The notes beneath the pieces are model-generated. The model searched no databases and was not told the origin of the DNA. It worked only from the letters and a program-made list of their open reading frames with translations. From Bradyrhizobium commune (GTDB lineage: Bacteria > Pseudomonadota > Alphaproteobacteria > Rhizobiales > Xanthobacteraceae), in NCBI RefSeq assembly GCF_015624505.1, contig NZ_CP061379.1, positions 1,674,001 to 1,738,000 on the forward strand: DNA of 64,000 bases, given 5' to 3'. Both the position numbers and the translations under genes were made by a program. This document shows positions 57,144-64,000 of the stretch, in pieces. Positions within the stretch are counted from its first letter, which is position 1, and each line of letters starts with the position of its first letter.

Positions 57144-58678
57144 CGGAACGCTTGTTCGAAGGCGCCGATTGGGATTTCCGGACCTTGCAGCGCATCACCG
57201 ATGCCTGCGAGGAGGTGGCGTTGAAGGATCTCGGGCTCGACGTCTATCCGAACCAGATCGAGGTCATCACCGCCGAGCAGATGCTGGATGCCTATTCGTC
57301 GGTCGGCATGCCGCTGTTCTACAAGCACTGGTCGTTCGGCAAGCACTTCGCCTATCACGAGGCGTCCTACCGCAAGGGCCTGATGGGACTTGCCTACGAG
57401 ATCGTGATCAACTCCTCGCCCTGCATCTCCTACCTGATGGAGGAGAACACGGCGACGATGCAGACGCTGGTGATCGCGCACGCCGCCTTCGGCCACAACC
57501 ACTTCTTCAAGAACAACTATCTGTTCAAGCAGTGGACCGATGCCGAAGGCATTCTGGACTATCTGGATTTCGCCAAGAACTACGTCATGCAGTGCGAGGA
57601 GCGCTACGGCCGTGTCGAGGTCGAGCGCACGCTCGACGCCGCGCACGCGCTGATGTCGCACGGCATCGACCGCTATCCCGGCAAGAAGAAGCTCGACCTG
57701 CGCGAGGAGGAGAAGCGGGCAGGGCGCCGGCGCCAGCACGAGGAAGAGGTCTTCAACGACCTCTGGCGCACCGTGCCGAAGGGCGCCTCGAAGACCCGGT
57801 CTGCGATCTCCCTCGAACGACGCCGCAAGCTGCTCGGCCTGCCGCAGGAAAATTTGCTCTATTTCCTGGAGAAGAGCGCGCCGCGGCTGGCGCCCTGGCA
57901 GCGCGAGCTGTTGCGCATCGTCCGCCACATCGCCCAATATTTCTATCCGCAGAGCCAGACCAAGGTGATGAACGAGGGGACGGCGACCTACGTCCACTAT
58001 CGCATCATGACGAAGCTGCACCAGCAGGGCCGCATCACCGATGGCAATTTCCTCGAATTCCTGGGATCGCACACCAACGTGGTGTTCCAGCCCGAATTCG
58101 ACGATCAGCGCTTCTCGGGCTTCAATCCCTATGCGCTCGGCTTTGCCGTGATGCAGGACATCGAGCGCATCGTCACCAATCCGGCTGACGAGGACCGCGA
58201 ATGGTTCCCCGACATCGCCGGCAAGAACGACGTAATGGGTGTGCTGCGCGACGTCTGGGCCAATTATCGCGACGAAAGCTTCATCGCCCAGTTTCTGAGC
58301 CCGAAGCTGATGCGGCACTTCCGCATGTTCCACCTGCACGACGATCCCGAGGAACGCGCCGGCATCCGTGTCGACGCGATCCACGACGAGCGCGGCTTCC
58401 GCCGCGTCCGGCGCGAGCTGGCACGGCAGCACGACGTCGGCTACATCGACGCCAATATCGAGGTGGTCGATGTCGATCTCGCCGGCGACCGCCGGCTGAT
58501 CCTGCATCACCGCGTCATCAAGGGCTCGCAGCTCAACGAGACCGACGCCAAGCGCGTGCTCCAGCATCTCGCCGATCTCTGGACCTACGACGTCGCGCTG
58601 ATCGAGGTCGACGCCAACGACAAGGTCTTGCGCGAATATGTCGTCAGCCCGCGCCCGATCCCTGCGGCGGTGGCCTGA
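57140..58678 (+). CDS. spoVR: SpoVR family protein
   Basis: Third member of the module; named for B. subtilis spore cortex formation but common in non-sporulating proteobacteria (YcgB), where it follows stress control. The 512-aa length matches the family. Motifs are MPLFYKHWSFGKHFAYHEAS, MEENTATMQTLVIAHAAFGH, HNHFFKNNYLFKQWTDA and YFYPQSQTKVMNEGTATYVH. The His/Glu-rich core suggests metal binding (inference). Coupled to yeaH by a 4-bp overlap. Confidence 0.95.
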   Translation: MTERLFEGADWDFRTLQRITDACEEVALKDLGLDVYPNQIEVITAEQMLDAYSSVGMPLFYKHWSFGKHFAYHEASYRKGLMGLAYEIVINSSPCISYLMEENTATMQTLVIAHAAFGHNHFFKNNYLFKQWTDAEGILDYLDFAKNYVMQCEERYGRVEVERTLDAAHALMSHGIDRYPGKKKLDLREEEKRAGRRRQHEEEVFNDLWRTVPKGASKTRSAISLERRRKLLGLPQENLLYFLEKSAPRLAPWQRELLRIVRHIAQYFYPQSQTKVMNEGTATYVHYRIMTKLHQQGRITDGNFLEFLGSHTNVVFQPEFDDQRFSGFNPYALGFAVMQDIERIVTNPADEDREWFPDIAGKNDVMGVLRDVWANYRDESFIAQFLSPKLMRHFRMFHLHDDPEERAGIRVDAIHDERGFRRVRRELARQHDVGYIDANIEVVDVDLAGDRRLILHHRVIKGSQLNETDAKRVLQHLADLWTYDVALIEVDANDKVLREYVVSPRPIPAAVA

Positions 58679-58718
58679 GGGGACTGGCCAGGCGGCGGGG
58701 TGCGCATTGATGTGCCCT

Positions 58719-58740
58719 CGGCCCTTGTGGGAGAGGGCCG
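58719..58740. terminator. Hairpin between convergent spoVR and DUF1801 gene
   Basis: CGGCCCT (58719-58725) pairs with AGGGCCG (58734-58740) over an eight-base loop. It lies 18-41 bp from the two facing stops and could terminate from either side. No U tract is visible. Confidence 0.4.
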
Positions 58741-58757
58741 CGTCCGTGGCTGCGCAG

Positions 58758-59183
58758 CTATGTGGAGCGCTTGGCCGGCTTCTTCTTCGACGCGTTCAGC
58801 TCCACCGCCGCGCGGATCAGCGCCTTCAACGCCTTCTCATTGATCTTCTCGCCTTCGCGAATGTCGATCGCGCGCCGCACATTGCCGTCGAGGCCGGAAT
58901 TGAACAGGCCGGCCGGGTCTTCCAGCGCCGCGCCCTTGGCAAAGGTCATCTTCACGACGGCCTTGTAGGTCTCGCCGGTGCAGATGATGCCGTCGTGCTC
59001 CCACACGGGAACGCCGCGCCATTTCCATTCCTCGACCACGTCGGGGTCGGCCTGCTTGATCAGGCCGCGAATGCGCCCGAGCATCTCGCCGCGCCAATCA
59101 CCGAGCTCCCTGATCCGGCCGTCGATCAGTTTTGAGGGCGACGCTCCGTCCCCATCCTTCTTTGCGGTCACCACCTTCTTCAT
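58758..59183 (-). CDS. DUF1801 domain protein
   Basis: A 141-aa protein from ATG 59183 (MKKVVTAKKDGDGASPSKL). The YdhG/DUF1801 pattern is clear: DWRGEMLGRIRGLIKQADPD, VVEEWKWRGVPVWEHDGIIC and KMTFAKGAALEDPAGLFN. The basic C-terminus ends KKKPAKRST. GAGGCGAGATC precedes the ATG. It overlaps the preceding membrane-protein gene by four bases. Biochemical role unknown. Confidence 0.85.
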   Translation of the reverse strand: MKKVVTAKKDGDGASPSKLIDGRIRELGDWRGEMLGRIRGLIKQADPDVVEEWKWRGVPVWEHDGIICTGETYKAVVKMTFAKGAALEDPAGLFNSGLDGNVRRAIDIREGEKINEKALKALIRAAVELNASKKKPAKRST

Positions 59184-59404
59184 GATCTCGCCTCGCTCGA
59201 TGCAGCGCTGCGTCGGCCGACGTAAGGCTGCGCGAACAGATAGAGCCCGGTCGCAAGCAACGGGATCAGCGGCACGAACGCCATGAGCCCGATCCATGTG
59301 GCCTGAACCTGCATGATCAGCGCAACGATGTTGGCGCTGACGGCGAGTGTGAAGGCGATGGACAGCCAGCGATGGATCTGCCGAATCCACATGTTCGAAC
59401 TCAA
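59180..59404 (-). CDS. Small two-TM membrane protein
   Basis: 74 aa from TTG 59404, where AGGAGG stands five bases upstream; ATG 59392 is possible but badly spaced. It has two helices (HRWLSIAFTLAVSANIVAL; WIGLMAFVPLIPLLATGLYL) and a basic tail. It overlaps the DUF1801 gene (ATGA) and lies 34 bp after the SRPBCC gene, so arsR to DUF1801 probably forms a four-gene operon. Confidence 0.65.
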   Translation of the reverse strand: MSSNMWIRQIHRWLSIAFTLAVSANIVALIMQVQATWIGLMAFVPLIPLLATGLYLFAQPYVGRRSAASSEARS

Positions 59405-59438
59405 TGGGACCTCCTTTGAGAAATGATTGATGGCCAGG

Positions 59439-59870
59439 CTAGTCGGCTCGCGCCAGCAGCTCATCCAGCTTGGCAAAAAACTGCTTCCAGCCGGCATGGG
59501 CGCCGCCATAGGCCTGCTTCTGGCTGGGGCGGAAGCCCGCTTGCTCGACGCGCAGACGCGTGCCGGCCCCTTGCGGGGTAAGCGTGAACGTCACCACGCT
59601 TTTGAGATCGTAGGCCGCGTCCTCATGCGTGAAATTCCAGGTATAGGCGAGCGATCGCTGCGGCTCGATGGCAAGCACCTCGCAGTCCAGCACGCCGCCC
59701 CACTCGCCGCGCAGATTGAAGCGATGACCGACCTCCGGCTTGAAGTCGTTCTTCATCAGCCATTCCTCGATCAGATGCGGCTGCGTCAGCGCGCGCCACA
59801 GCCGCTCCGGCGGAAACGCAAATTCGCGCTCGATGACCACGGATCGTGTTTCAGTTGCGGCTTCCATCAT
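59439..59870 (-). CDS. SRPBCC (AHSA1-like) domain protein
   Basis: A 143-aa helix-grip protein typical of those paired with ArsR regulators. It has VVIEREFAFPPERLWRALTQ then PHLIEEWLMKNDFKPEVGHR and the C-terminal GWKQFFAKLDELL. The ligand is unknown. Its ATG overlaps the arsR TGA (ATGA). Confidence 0.9.
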   Translation of the reverse strand: MMEAATETRSVVIEREFAFPPERLWRALTQPHLIEEWLMKNDFKPEVGHRFNLRGEWGGVLDCEVLAIEPQRSLAYTWNFTHEDAAYDLKSVVTFTLTPQGAGTRLRVEQAGFRPSQKQAYGGAHAGWKQFFAKLDELLARAD

Positions 59871-60190
59871 TGGTCCATCCTCTTCAGCAAATCATCGAGC
59901 GCATCGAGCCGGTTCTGCCAGAAGCCCGTCATCTGGCTGCTCCAGTCGATCAGCGGATTGAGCGCGCCGGGCTGTGCGCTGTAGTGCGTCTGCCGTCCCT
60001 CGTGGCGGTCGCGCACCAGGCCGGCCTGCTTCAGCGCACTGAGATGCTTCGAGACCGCCGGCTGGGAAACGCCGGATCGCGCCGTCAGTGCTCCGACCGT
60101 CTGTTCGCCCTCGTGGCACAGCCGCTCGAAGATCGCCCGCCGGGTCGGGTCGGCGAGGGTCCGGAACAGGAGATCGTGGGTGGCGGACAT
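59867..60190 (-). CDS. ArsR-family winged-helix regulator
   Basis: A 107-aa repressor starting at ATG 60190 (MSATHDLLFRTLADPTRRAI). The helix-turn-helix is GALTARSGVSQPAVSKHLSA followed by LKQAGLVRDRHEGRQTHYSA. The metal Cys motif of classical ArsR (ELCVCDL) is absent, as usual in the SRPBCC-paired group. An inverted repeat stands directly in front of the gene, suggesting autorepression. Confidence 0.9.
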   Translation of the reverse strand: MSATHDLLFRTLADPTRRAIFERLCHEGEQTVGALTARSGVSQPAVSKHLSALKQAGLVRDRHEGRQTHYSAQPGALNPLIDWSSQMTGFWQNRLDALDDLLKRMDQ

Positions 60191-60197
60191 AGGCAAT

Positions 60198-60243
60198 CCA
60201 TAACTCACAAGTTATGGATTAATTCATAATCGCAGAGTTATGG
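60198..60243 (-). promoter_or_regulatory. Probable ArsR operator
   Basis: CCATAAC (60198-60204) and GTTATGG (60211-60217) form an inverted repeat around six bases; a further GTTATGG is at 60237-60243. The site lies within 10-55 bp of the arsR start, in AT-rich sequence unlike its surroundings. Confidence 0.6.
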
Positions 60244-60279
60244 ATAAGTCAAGCGCGGCTTGGGGGATGTGGTGGCGCT

Positions 60280-60729
60280 TTACGGCCGCAAATACAGATA
60301 CCCCTGCGACTGAAGCTCGGCGATGCGGACCACGCCGCCTTTCTCCGCGCTGACGAAGCCGGGGAGCAGATCCTTGAGCGTGACGTTCTGCGTCTTCATC
60401 GTGTTGCCGCAAGCGGCAAGCTCGACGCCGTCCTTCGTGAAATTGCTGATCCGCCCGCTGACATCAGGGTTGGCTTGCGCCAAGTGGAACGCCTTCAGCG
60501 CCGGCCCGTGGATCACCAGCGCGATCGTGACATGGTCGGGCCCGCCGACGCCGTCGATATGGTTCTGGATGTTGCCGAGCACGAAGTTGACCTTGTCGGC
60601 GTCGCTGAGGTGATAGACGACCTTCAGCTTGCTCGACGGTGCGGCCTCAGTGGCGGCCTTCGCGCGCGAGGCGGAGAACGCTGCGCCCAAAGCCGAGATT
60701 GTGCTCCACAAGATGTTCCGGCGGTTCAT
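60280..60729 (-). CDS. Exported DsrE-like protein
   Basis: 149 aa from ATG 60729 (AAGGAG at good spacing). The N-terminus MNRRNILWSTISALGAAFSA then SRAKA is a signal peptide with a twin Arg. The mature part has the DsrE/DsrF-like fold: VVYHLSDADKVNFVLGNIQN, VTIALVIHGPALKAFH, and GVELAACGNTMKT with one conserved Cys. Sulfur-relay members are cytosolic, so the exported form's function is open. Confidence 0.78.
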   Translation of the reverse strand: MNRRNILWSTISALGAAFSASRAKAATEAAPSSKLKVVYHLSDADKVNFVLGNIQNHIDGVGGPDHVTIALVIHGPALKAFHLAQANPDVSGRISNFTKDGVELAACGNTMKTQNVTLKDLLPGFVSAEKGGVVRIAELQSQGYLYLRP

Positions 60730-60772
60730 GGCGATCTCCTTGCGACTGCCCCCGCCATTGTCGGAAACCATA

Positions 60773-61393
60773 TCACTTGTGGCGAAGGGCGGCGAGTTCC
60801 TTGCGGTCGGTCACGAGCGCGGCGCACTCGTTGTTGTCGGTTCGGTCGAGCCGGAAAACCCCGTCGTCGCTGCCCGCGACCAGCGATCGCTCGGCCTCGT
60901 CGTCCGGCTTGTTGTGCAGCCAGACCCTGACGCTTGCGAGCCGCACGATGGCCGACTTGTCGTCCTTCGAGAGTGCGATGCCGATGCCGCCGCCCTCGCA
61001 ATCGACGCCGCAGCCGAGACGGGTCTCGTTGCCGTCCTTGGTGAACACCACGTGATGGCAGGAGCCGCTGGAGTCGAAATCGCCGTTGCGATTGCGATAC
61101 CGGAAGCCGAGCCGGAATGAGTTGTGGAGCTGCTTGTCCTCCTCGTCGGTCTCAGCGGAGACCAGAAGCTTCATCGAGGCGACCTTTTGCTTCGGATGCC
61201 GGGCCAGATGGTCGGCATCGTAGCGGCGGACGAAGCAGGCATAGGCCGTGTTGCCCGGCGCGCCGGCATACATGCGCGCGTTGAAGGCCTCAGTCTCGGC
61301 CTTGCTGGCCTCGCGGATGTCGTCGGCCTCGTCGGCGCGGGCAGCGCCGATGAACGCCGCAAGGGCAAGCGGGACGATGAGGGCAAGCTTCAT
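60773..61393 (-). CDS. Secreted hypothetical protein
   Basis: 206 aa from ATG 61393. A Sec signal peptide (MKLALIVPLALAAFIGAARA) precedes DEADDIREASKAETEAFN. The mature protein has four to five Cys (YACFVRRYD, SGSCHHVVF, RLGCGVDCEGGG, NNECAAL), likely disulfides in the periplasm. I do not recognise the family. The DsrE-like gene starts 44 bp downstream. Confidence 0.7.
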   Translation of the reverse strand: MKLALIVPLALAAFIGAARADEADDIREASKAETEAFNARMYAGAPGNTAYACFVRRYDADHLARHPKQKVASMKLLVSAETDEEDKQLHNSFRLGFRYRNRNGDFDSSGSCHHVVFTKDGNETRLGCGVDCEGGGIGIALSKDDKSAIVRLASVRVWLHNKPDDEAERSLVAGSDDGVFRLDRTDNNECAALVTDRKELAALRHK

Positions 61394-61590
61394 GATCGCA
61401 CCGGACGCGTGAGCCGTTGACGGCCCACATCGGGACGGTGGGGCCAACTGGCGGTTAGTCGCAAGCCGCACGTGGCGCGTTCAACTGCACTCCCTCGCGG
61501 GGAGCCTCGCGCAAGGTTCCAGGCTTAACCCCTAGGAGGGAGGGGCGCGGATAAGCCCCGGGTTGCTGCAAATGGCTGGAGGCGGTCGAA

Positions 61591-62175
61591 ATGTCCGAAA
61601 GTCAGAACTTGCCCAATCTTGCGATCGGCTATTCCCGGGTGCGGCTGCTGACGTTTTTCGGCGTCGGCCTGCTGCTGACGCTGCTCTGCGCTGCGCTTGC
61701 ATTCAGCTGGCAGCAGGGCAAGAGCATCACCACGTTCGAAGTCGCCGCCTGCAATATCGGCGCGGTGTTTTTCGGCCTTGCCACCTGCAGGATGCTCTGG
61801 AGGCTGATCTCAGCCAGGCAGCCGGTGGTCTTCATCAGCCGTGTCGGCATTCGCGACACCAGGCTCGCCGGCGAGACCATTGCCTGGAGTGCCGTGCGGA
61901 AGATTTTTCTATGGGAGCAGCGCGCGCAGAAGTTCGTGGTGCTCAAACTCGATCCCCTTGTCGCTGAGCGGTTCTCCGGGGGATTTCTGATGCAGGCCTT
62001 GTCGATGATGAACAAGGCGCTCGGCCCTGACAGCGCCATCGTCAACGCGGGCGGCCTGACCATGGACGCCGAAAAATTGCTCGAGACCTGCAAGCGATAT
62101 TGGGGTGCCGGACGACCGGCCCCATTGGACCACGCCGTGCCCGAGCCTGAGGCGAAGCCGGAGCCTGTCAGCTAA
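61591..62175 (+). CDS. Two-TM conserved hypothetical protein, copy 2
   Basis: 194 aa from ATG 61591 with GGAGG eight bases upstream. Two helices (RLLTFFGVGLLLTLLCAALA; VAACNIGAVFFGLATCRML) lead to a domain with VVFISRVGIRDTRLAGETIA then WSAVRKIFLWEQ. It shares layout and motif with the 52953-53603 product. The C-terminus is Pro/Glu-rich. Function unknown. Confidence 0.68.
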   Translation: MSESQNLPNLAIGYSRVRLLTFFGVGLLLTLLCAALAFSWQQGKSITTFEVAACNIGAVFFGLATCRMLWRLISARQPVVFISRVGIRDTRLAGETIAWSAVRKIFLWEQRAQKFVVLKLDPLVAERFSGGFLMQALSMMNKALGPDSAIVNAGGLTMDAEKLLETCKRYWGAGRPAPLDHAVPEPEAKPEPVS

Positions 62176-62216
62176 AGCTGTTTTATCCGAACCACTGCAA
62201 GCCCAGAGCTCAGAAC

Positions 62217-62237
62217 ACCTCTCCCGTAGGGAGAGGT
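62217..62237. terminator. Bidirectional hairpin
   Basis: ACCTCTCCC-GTA-GGGAGAGGT, nine perfect base pairs, between the convergent two-TM gene and korB. No long U tract follows on either strand. Confidence 0.55.
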
Positions 62238-62251
62238 AACCGAACAACGCC

Positions 62252-63307
62252 TCACCGCAGGCTGGCGTTGAGCTTGTCCAGTGCCGCCGAGCCCGGGCAG
62301 AGCGTGTCGGCTTCCAGCGTGTTGAGCGGCGTTTCGACCGTGTTGAGATGGGCGTGCAGATCTTCCGCGTCGGGATCGACGTACAGCAGCCCGGTGACGA
62401 TCTGCCCCTTGGCGGCGTGCTTCTGGAGGAAGGTCATCGCACCCAGCCGGTCATGCGGATCGTAATCCGCGTCGATCTTGCGCAGCGCGATCTTGCTGCC
62501 GTCGTGCTGCTCGACCACCTGCACCGTGCCCGGCGCGTAGTCGACGGCGATCGGGTCGCGGCCGACCAGCACGTCGAGACGGTTCACCGCGTCATTGTGC
62601 TCGCGGACATAGTCGAAGCTCTTGGTCGAGCCGGCGTGGTTGTTGAAGGCGATGCAGGGGCTGATGACGTCGATGAAGGACGCGCCCTTGTGGCCGATCG
62701 CGGCCGCGATCAGCGGCACCAGCTGGCTCTTGTCGCCGGAGAAGCTGCGGGCGACGAAGGTCGCGCCCAGCTGCAACGCGATCGCGACGAGGTCGATGGC
62801 GTTGTCGGTGTTGGTGACGCCCTTCTTGGATTTCGAGCCGCGGTCGGCGGTCGCCGAGAACTGGCCCTTGGTCAGGCCGTAGACGCCGTTGTTCTCGACG
62901 ATATAGGTCATGTTGACGCCGCGCCGGATCGAATGCGCGAACTGCCCGAAGCCGATGGACGCGGAATCGCCGTCGCCGGAGACGCCGAGATAGATCAGGT
63001 CGCGGTTGGCAAGGTTGGCGCCGGTCAGCACGCTCGGCATGCGGCCGTGCACCGAATTGAAGCCGTGCGAATTGCCGAGGAAATAGTCCGGAGTCTTCGA
63101 GGAGCAGCCGATGCCGGAAATCTTGGCCACGCGATGCGGCTCGATCGAGAGCTCATAGCAGGCCTCGATGATCGAGGCCGTGATCGAGTCATGGCCGCAG
63201 CCGGCGCACAGCGTCGAGATTTTTCCTTCGTAGTCGCGGTGGGTGTAGCCGAGCTCGTTCTTCTTCAGCCCGGGATGATGGAATTTCGGCTTGGCAATAT
63301 AGGTCAT
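62252..63307 (-). CDS. korB: 2-oxoacid:ferredoxin oxidoreductase, subunit beta
   Basis: The beta subunit binds thiamine diphosphate in the reversible oxidative decarboxylation of a 2-oxoacid, usually 2-oxoglutarate, to acyl-CoA. The 351-aa product has STLCAGCGHDSITASIIEAC, ISGIGCSSKTPDYFLG, and the TPP motif VSGDGDSASIG up to YIVENNGVYGLTKGQ. The start ATG 63307 overlaps the alpha-subunit stop (ATGA). Oxoglutarate rather than pyruvate is inferred from the two-subunit layout. Confidence 0.92.
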   Translation of the reverse strand: MTYIAKPKFHHPGLKKNELGYTHRDYEGKISTLCAGCGHDSITASIIEACYELSIEPHRVAKISGIGCSSKTPDYFLGNSHGFNSVHGRMPSVLTGANLANRDLIYLGVSGDGDSASIGFGQFAHSIRRGVNMTYIVENNGVYGLTKGQFSATADRGSKSKKGVTNTDNAIDLVAIALQLGATFVARSFSGDKSQLVPLIAAAIGHKGASFIDVISPCIAFNNHAGSTKSFDYVREHNDAVNRLDVLVGRDPIAVDYAPGTVQVVEQHDGSKIALRKIDADYDPHDRLGAMTFLQKHAAKGQIVTGLLYVDPDAEDLHAHLNTVETPLNTLEADTLCPGSAALDKLNASLR

Positions 63308-63999
63308 GACACGGCCTTGCGGAGCGGAGTCACCTTGAGGTGATCCTGGTGGTCGCCAATGGCTTTTGCGATGTAGCGCGCGGTAATCGGCGAGCCGTCA
63401 TAGTGCACGATCGGCACCAGGCGCACCGGATCGATGCCGTTCTCGTTGACGATGAGCTGACGGAGCTGACTGTCGCGGTTCTGTTCGACCACATAGACGA
63501 AGTCGTGCTCGGCGAGGAAGCTCGCGACGCTGGAATGGAACGGGAAGGCGCGGATGCGCAGGCGGTCGAGCTGGTGCCCGCGTGCCTCCAAGAGGCCGAT
63601 CGCCTCGTCCATCGCCGGCGAGGTCGAACCGAAATAGATCACGCCGTATTTGCTCGGCTTTGCCGCATTGGCCTGGAGCGGTCGCGGCACGAGGTCCTGC
63701 GCAGTCTCGAACTTGCGCACCAGCCGCTGCATGTTGTCGGCGTAGACCGAGCCTTCCTCGGAATAGCGCGCATAGCGGTCGCGCGAGGTGCCGCGGGTGA
63801 AATAGGAGCCCTTGGTCGGATGCGTGCCGGGATAGGTGCGGTAGGGAATGCCGTCGCCGTCGACGTCGAGATAGCGGCCGAAGTCGCGGCCCTCGTCCAG
63901 CATCTCCGCGGTCATGATCTTGCCGCGGTCGTACTGTCGCGCATCGTCCCATTTCAGCGGACGGCAGAGCCGGTGGTTCATGCCGATGTCGAGGTCGAG
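63304..63999 (-). CDS. korA: 2-oxoacid:ferredoxin oxidoreductase, subunit alpha (C-terminal part)
   Basis: Open to the window edge; the N-terminal part lies beyond 64000. The 231 residues seen carry the C-terminal features of the fused gamma-alpha subunit: DGDGIPYRTYPGTHPTKGSY, VIYFGSTSPAMDEAIGLLEA, LRIRAFPFHSSVASFLAEHD and VYVVEQNRDSQLRQLI. Its stop overlaps the korB start by four bases. Confidence 0.9.
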   Translation of the reverse strand, partial: LDLDIGMNHRLCRPLKWDDARQYDRGKIMTAEMLDEGRDFGRYLDVDGDGIPYRTYPGTHPTKGSYFTRGTSRDRYARYSEEGSVYADNMQRLVRKFETAQDLVPRPLQANAAKPSKYGVIYFGSTSPAMDEAIGLLEARGHQLDRLRIRAFPFHSSVASFLAEHDFVYVVEQNRDSQLRQLIVNENGIDPVRLVPIVHYDGSPITARYIAKAIGDHQDHLKVTPLRKAVS

Positions 64000-64000
64000 C

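Overview
The window reads as a chromosomal segment of an alphaproteobacterium close to Bradyrhizobium. The evidence is high G+C, a Ser/Thr-rich Cys-free flagellar axial gene set with a flagellin ending in MPQYLLKLLG, several Bradyrhizobium-like palindromic repeats, sigma-EcfG-type promoters, and conserved small rhizobial proteins. I saw no rRNA, tRNA, CRISPR array, transposase or prophage gene. The species assignment is an inference; no database was searched.

Layout. (1) 1-8.7 kb, plus strand: flagellin C-terminus, fliD, fliS, a small hypothetical gene, flgD, flgE, two small helical proteins (the second FlgN-like), flgK, flgL. (2) 8.7-13.8 kb, minus strand: an orphan adenylate-forming ligase behind upp, two minute membrane ORFs, two paralogous FIGRN proteins, a small membrane protein, a DapA-like protein without the Schiff-base lysine, and an unknown 155-aa protein. 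(3) 14.0-22.5 kb, plus strand: potassium uptake, with a 27-aa ORF, kdpF, a 34-aa ORF, kdpA, kdpB, kdpC, kdpD, kdpE. A 50-bp element aligns without gaps at four places around regions 2 and 3, including in front of the kdp run. (4) 22.6-26.4 kb: divergent ku and ligD (non-homologous end joining) sharing a palindromic stress-type promoter. (5) 26.4-45.1 kb: a DUF3309 peptide, a PHA-system protein, then a tightly packed minus-strand alpha-glucan/trehalose run (glgE-like, treS-maltokinase fusion, glgB, glgX, treZ, treY) divergent from malQ and a GH15 glycosidase. (6) 45.1-52.6 kb, minus strand: HAD phosphatase, and a sugar-phosphate run of tal-pgi fusion, gnd, zwf, pgl, gntK. (7) 52.9-58.7 kb: a two-TM protein, then prkA-yeaH-spoVR behind a perfect EcfG-type promoter. 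(8) 58.7-64 kb: DUF1801 protein, small membrane protein, SRPBCC and ArsR pair with an operator, DsrE-like and secreted hypothetical proteins, a second two-TM paralog, and korB plus a partial korA.

Together much of the window looks like a stress and carbon-storage region. GGAAC-N16/17-[C/G]GTT-like promoters sit in front of prkA, malQ (perfect) and ku/ligD and DUF3309 (near matches), tying desiccation/osmotic stress, trehalose/glycogen turnover and DNA repair to the general stress response. KdpFABC-DE adds the potassium arm. The most unusual items are the GlgE-like protein that has lost several residues needed for maltosyl transfer while its supplier TreS-Mak is intact, the repeated 50-bp element around kdp, and the lysine-less DapA homolog.
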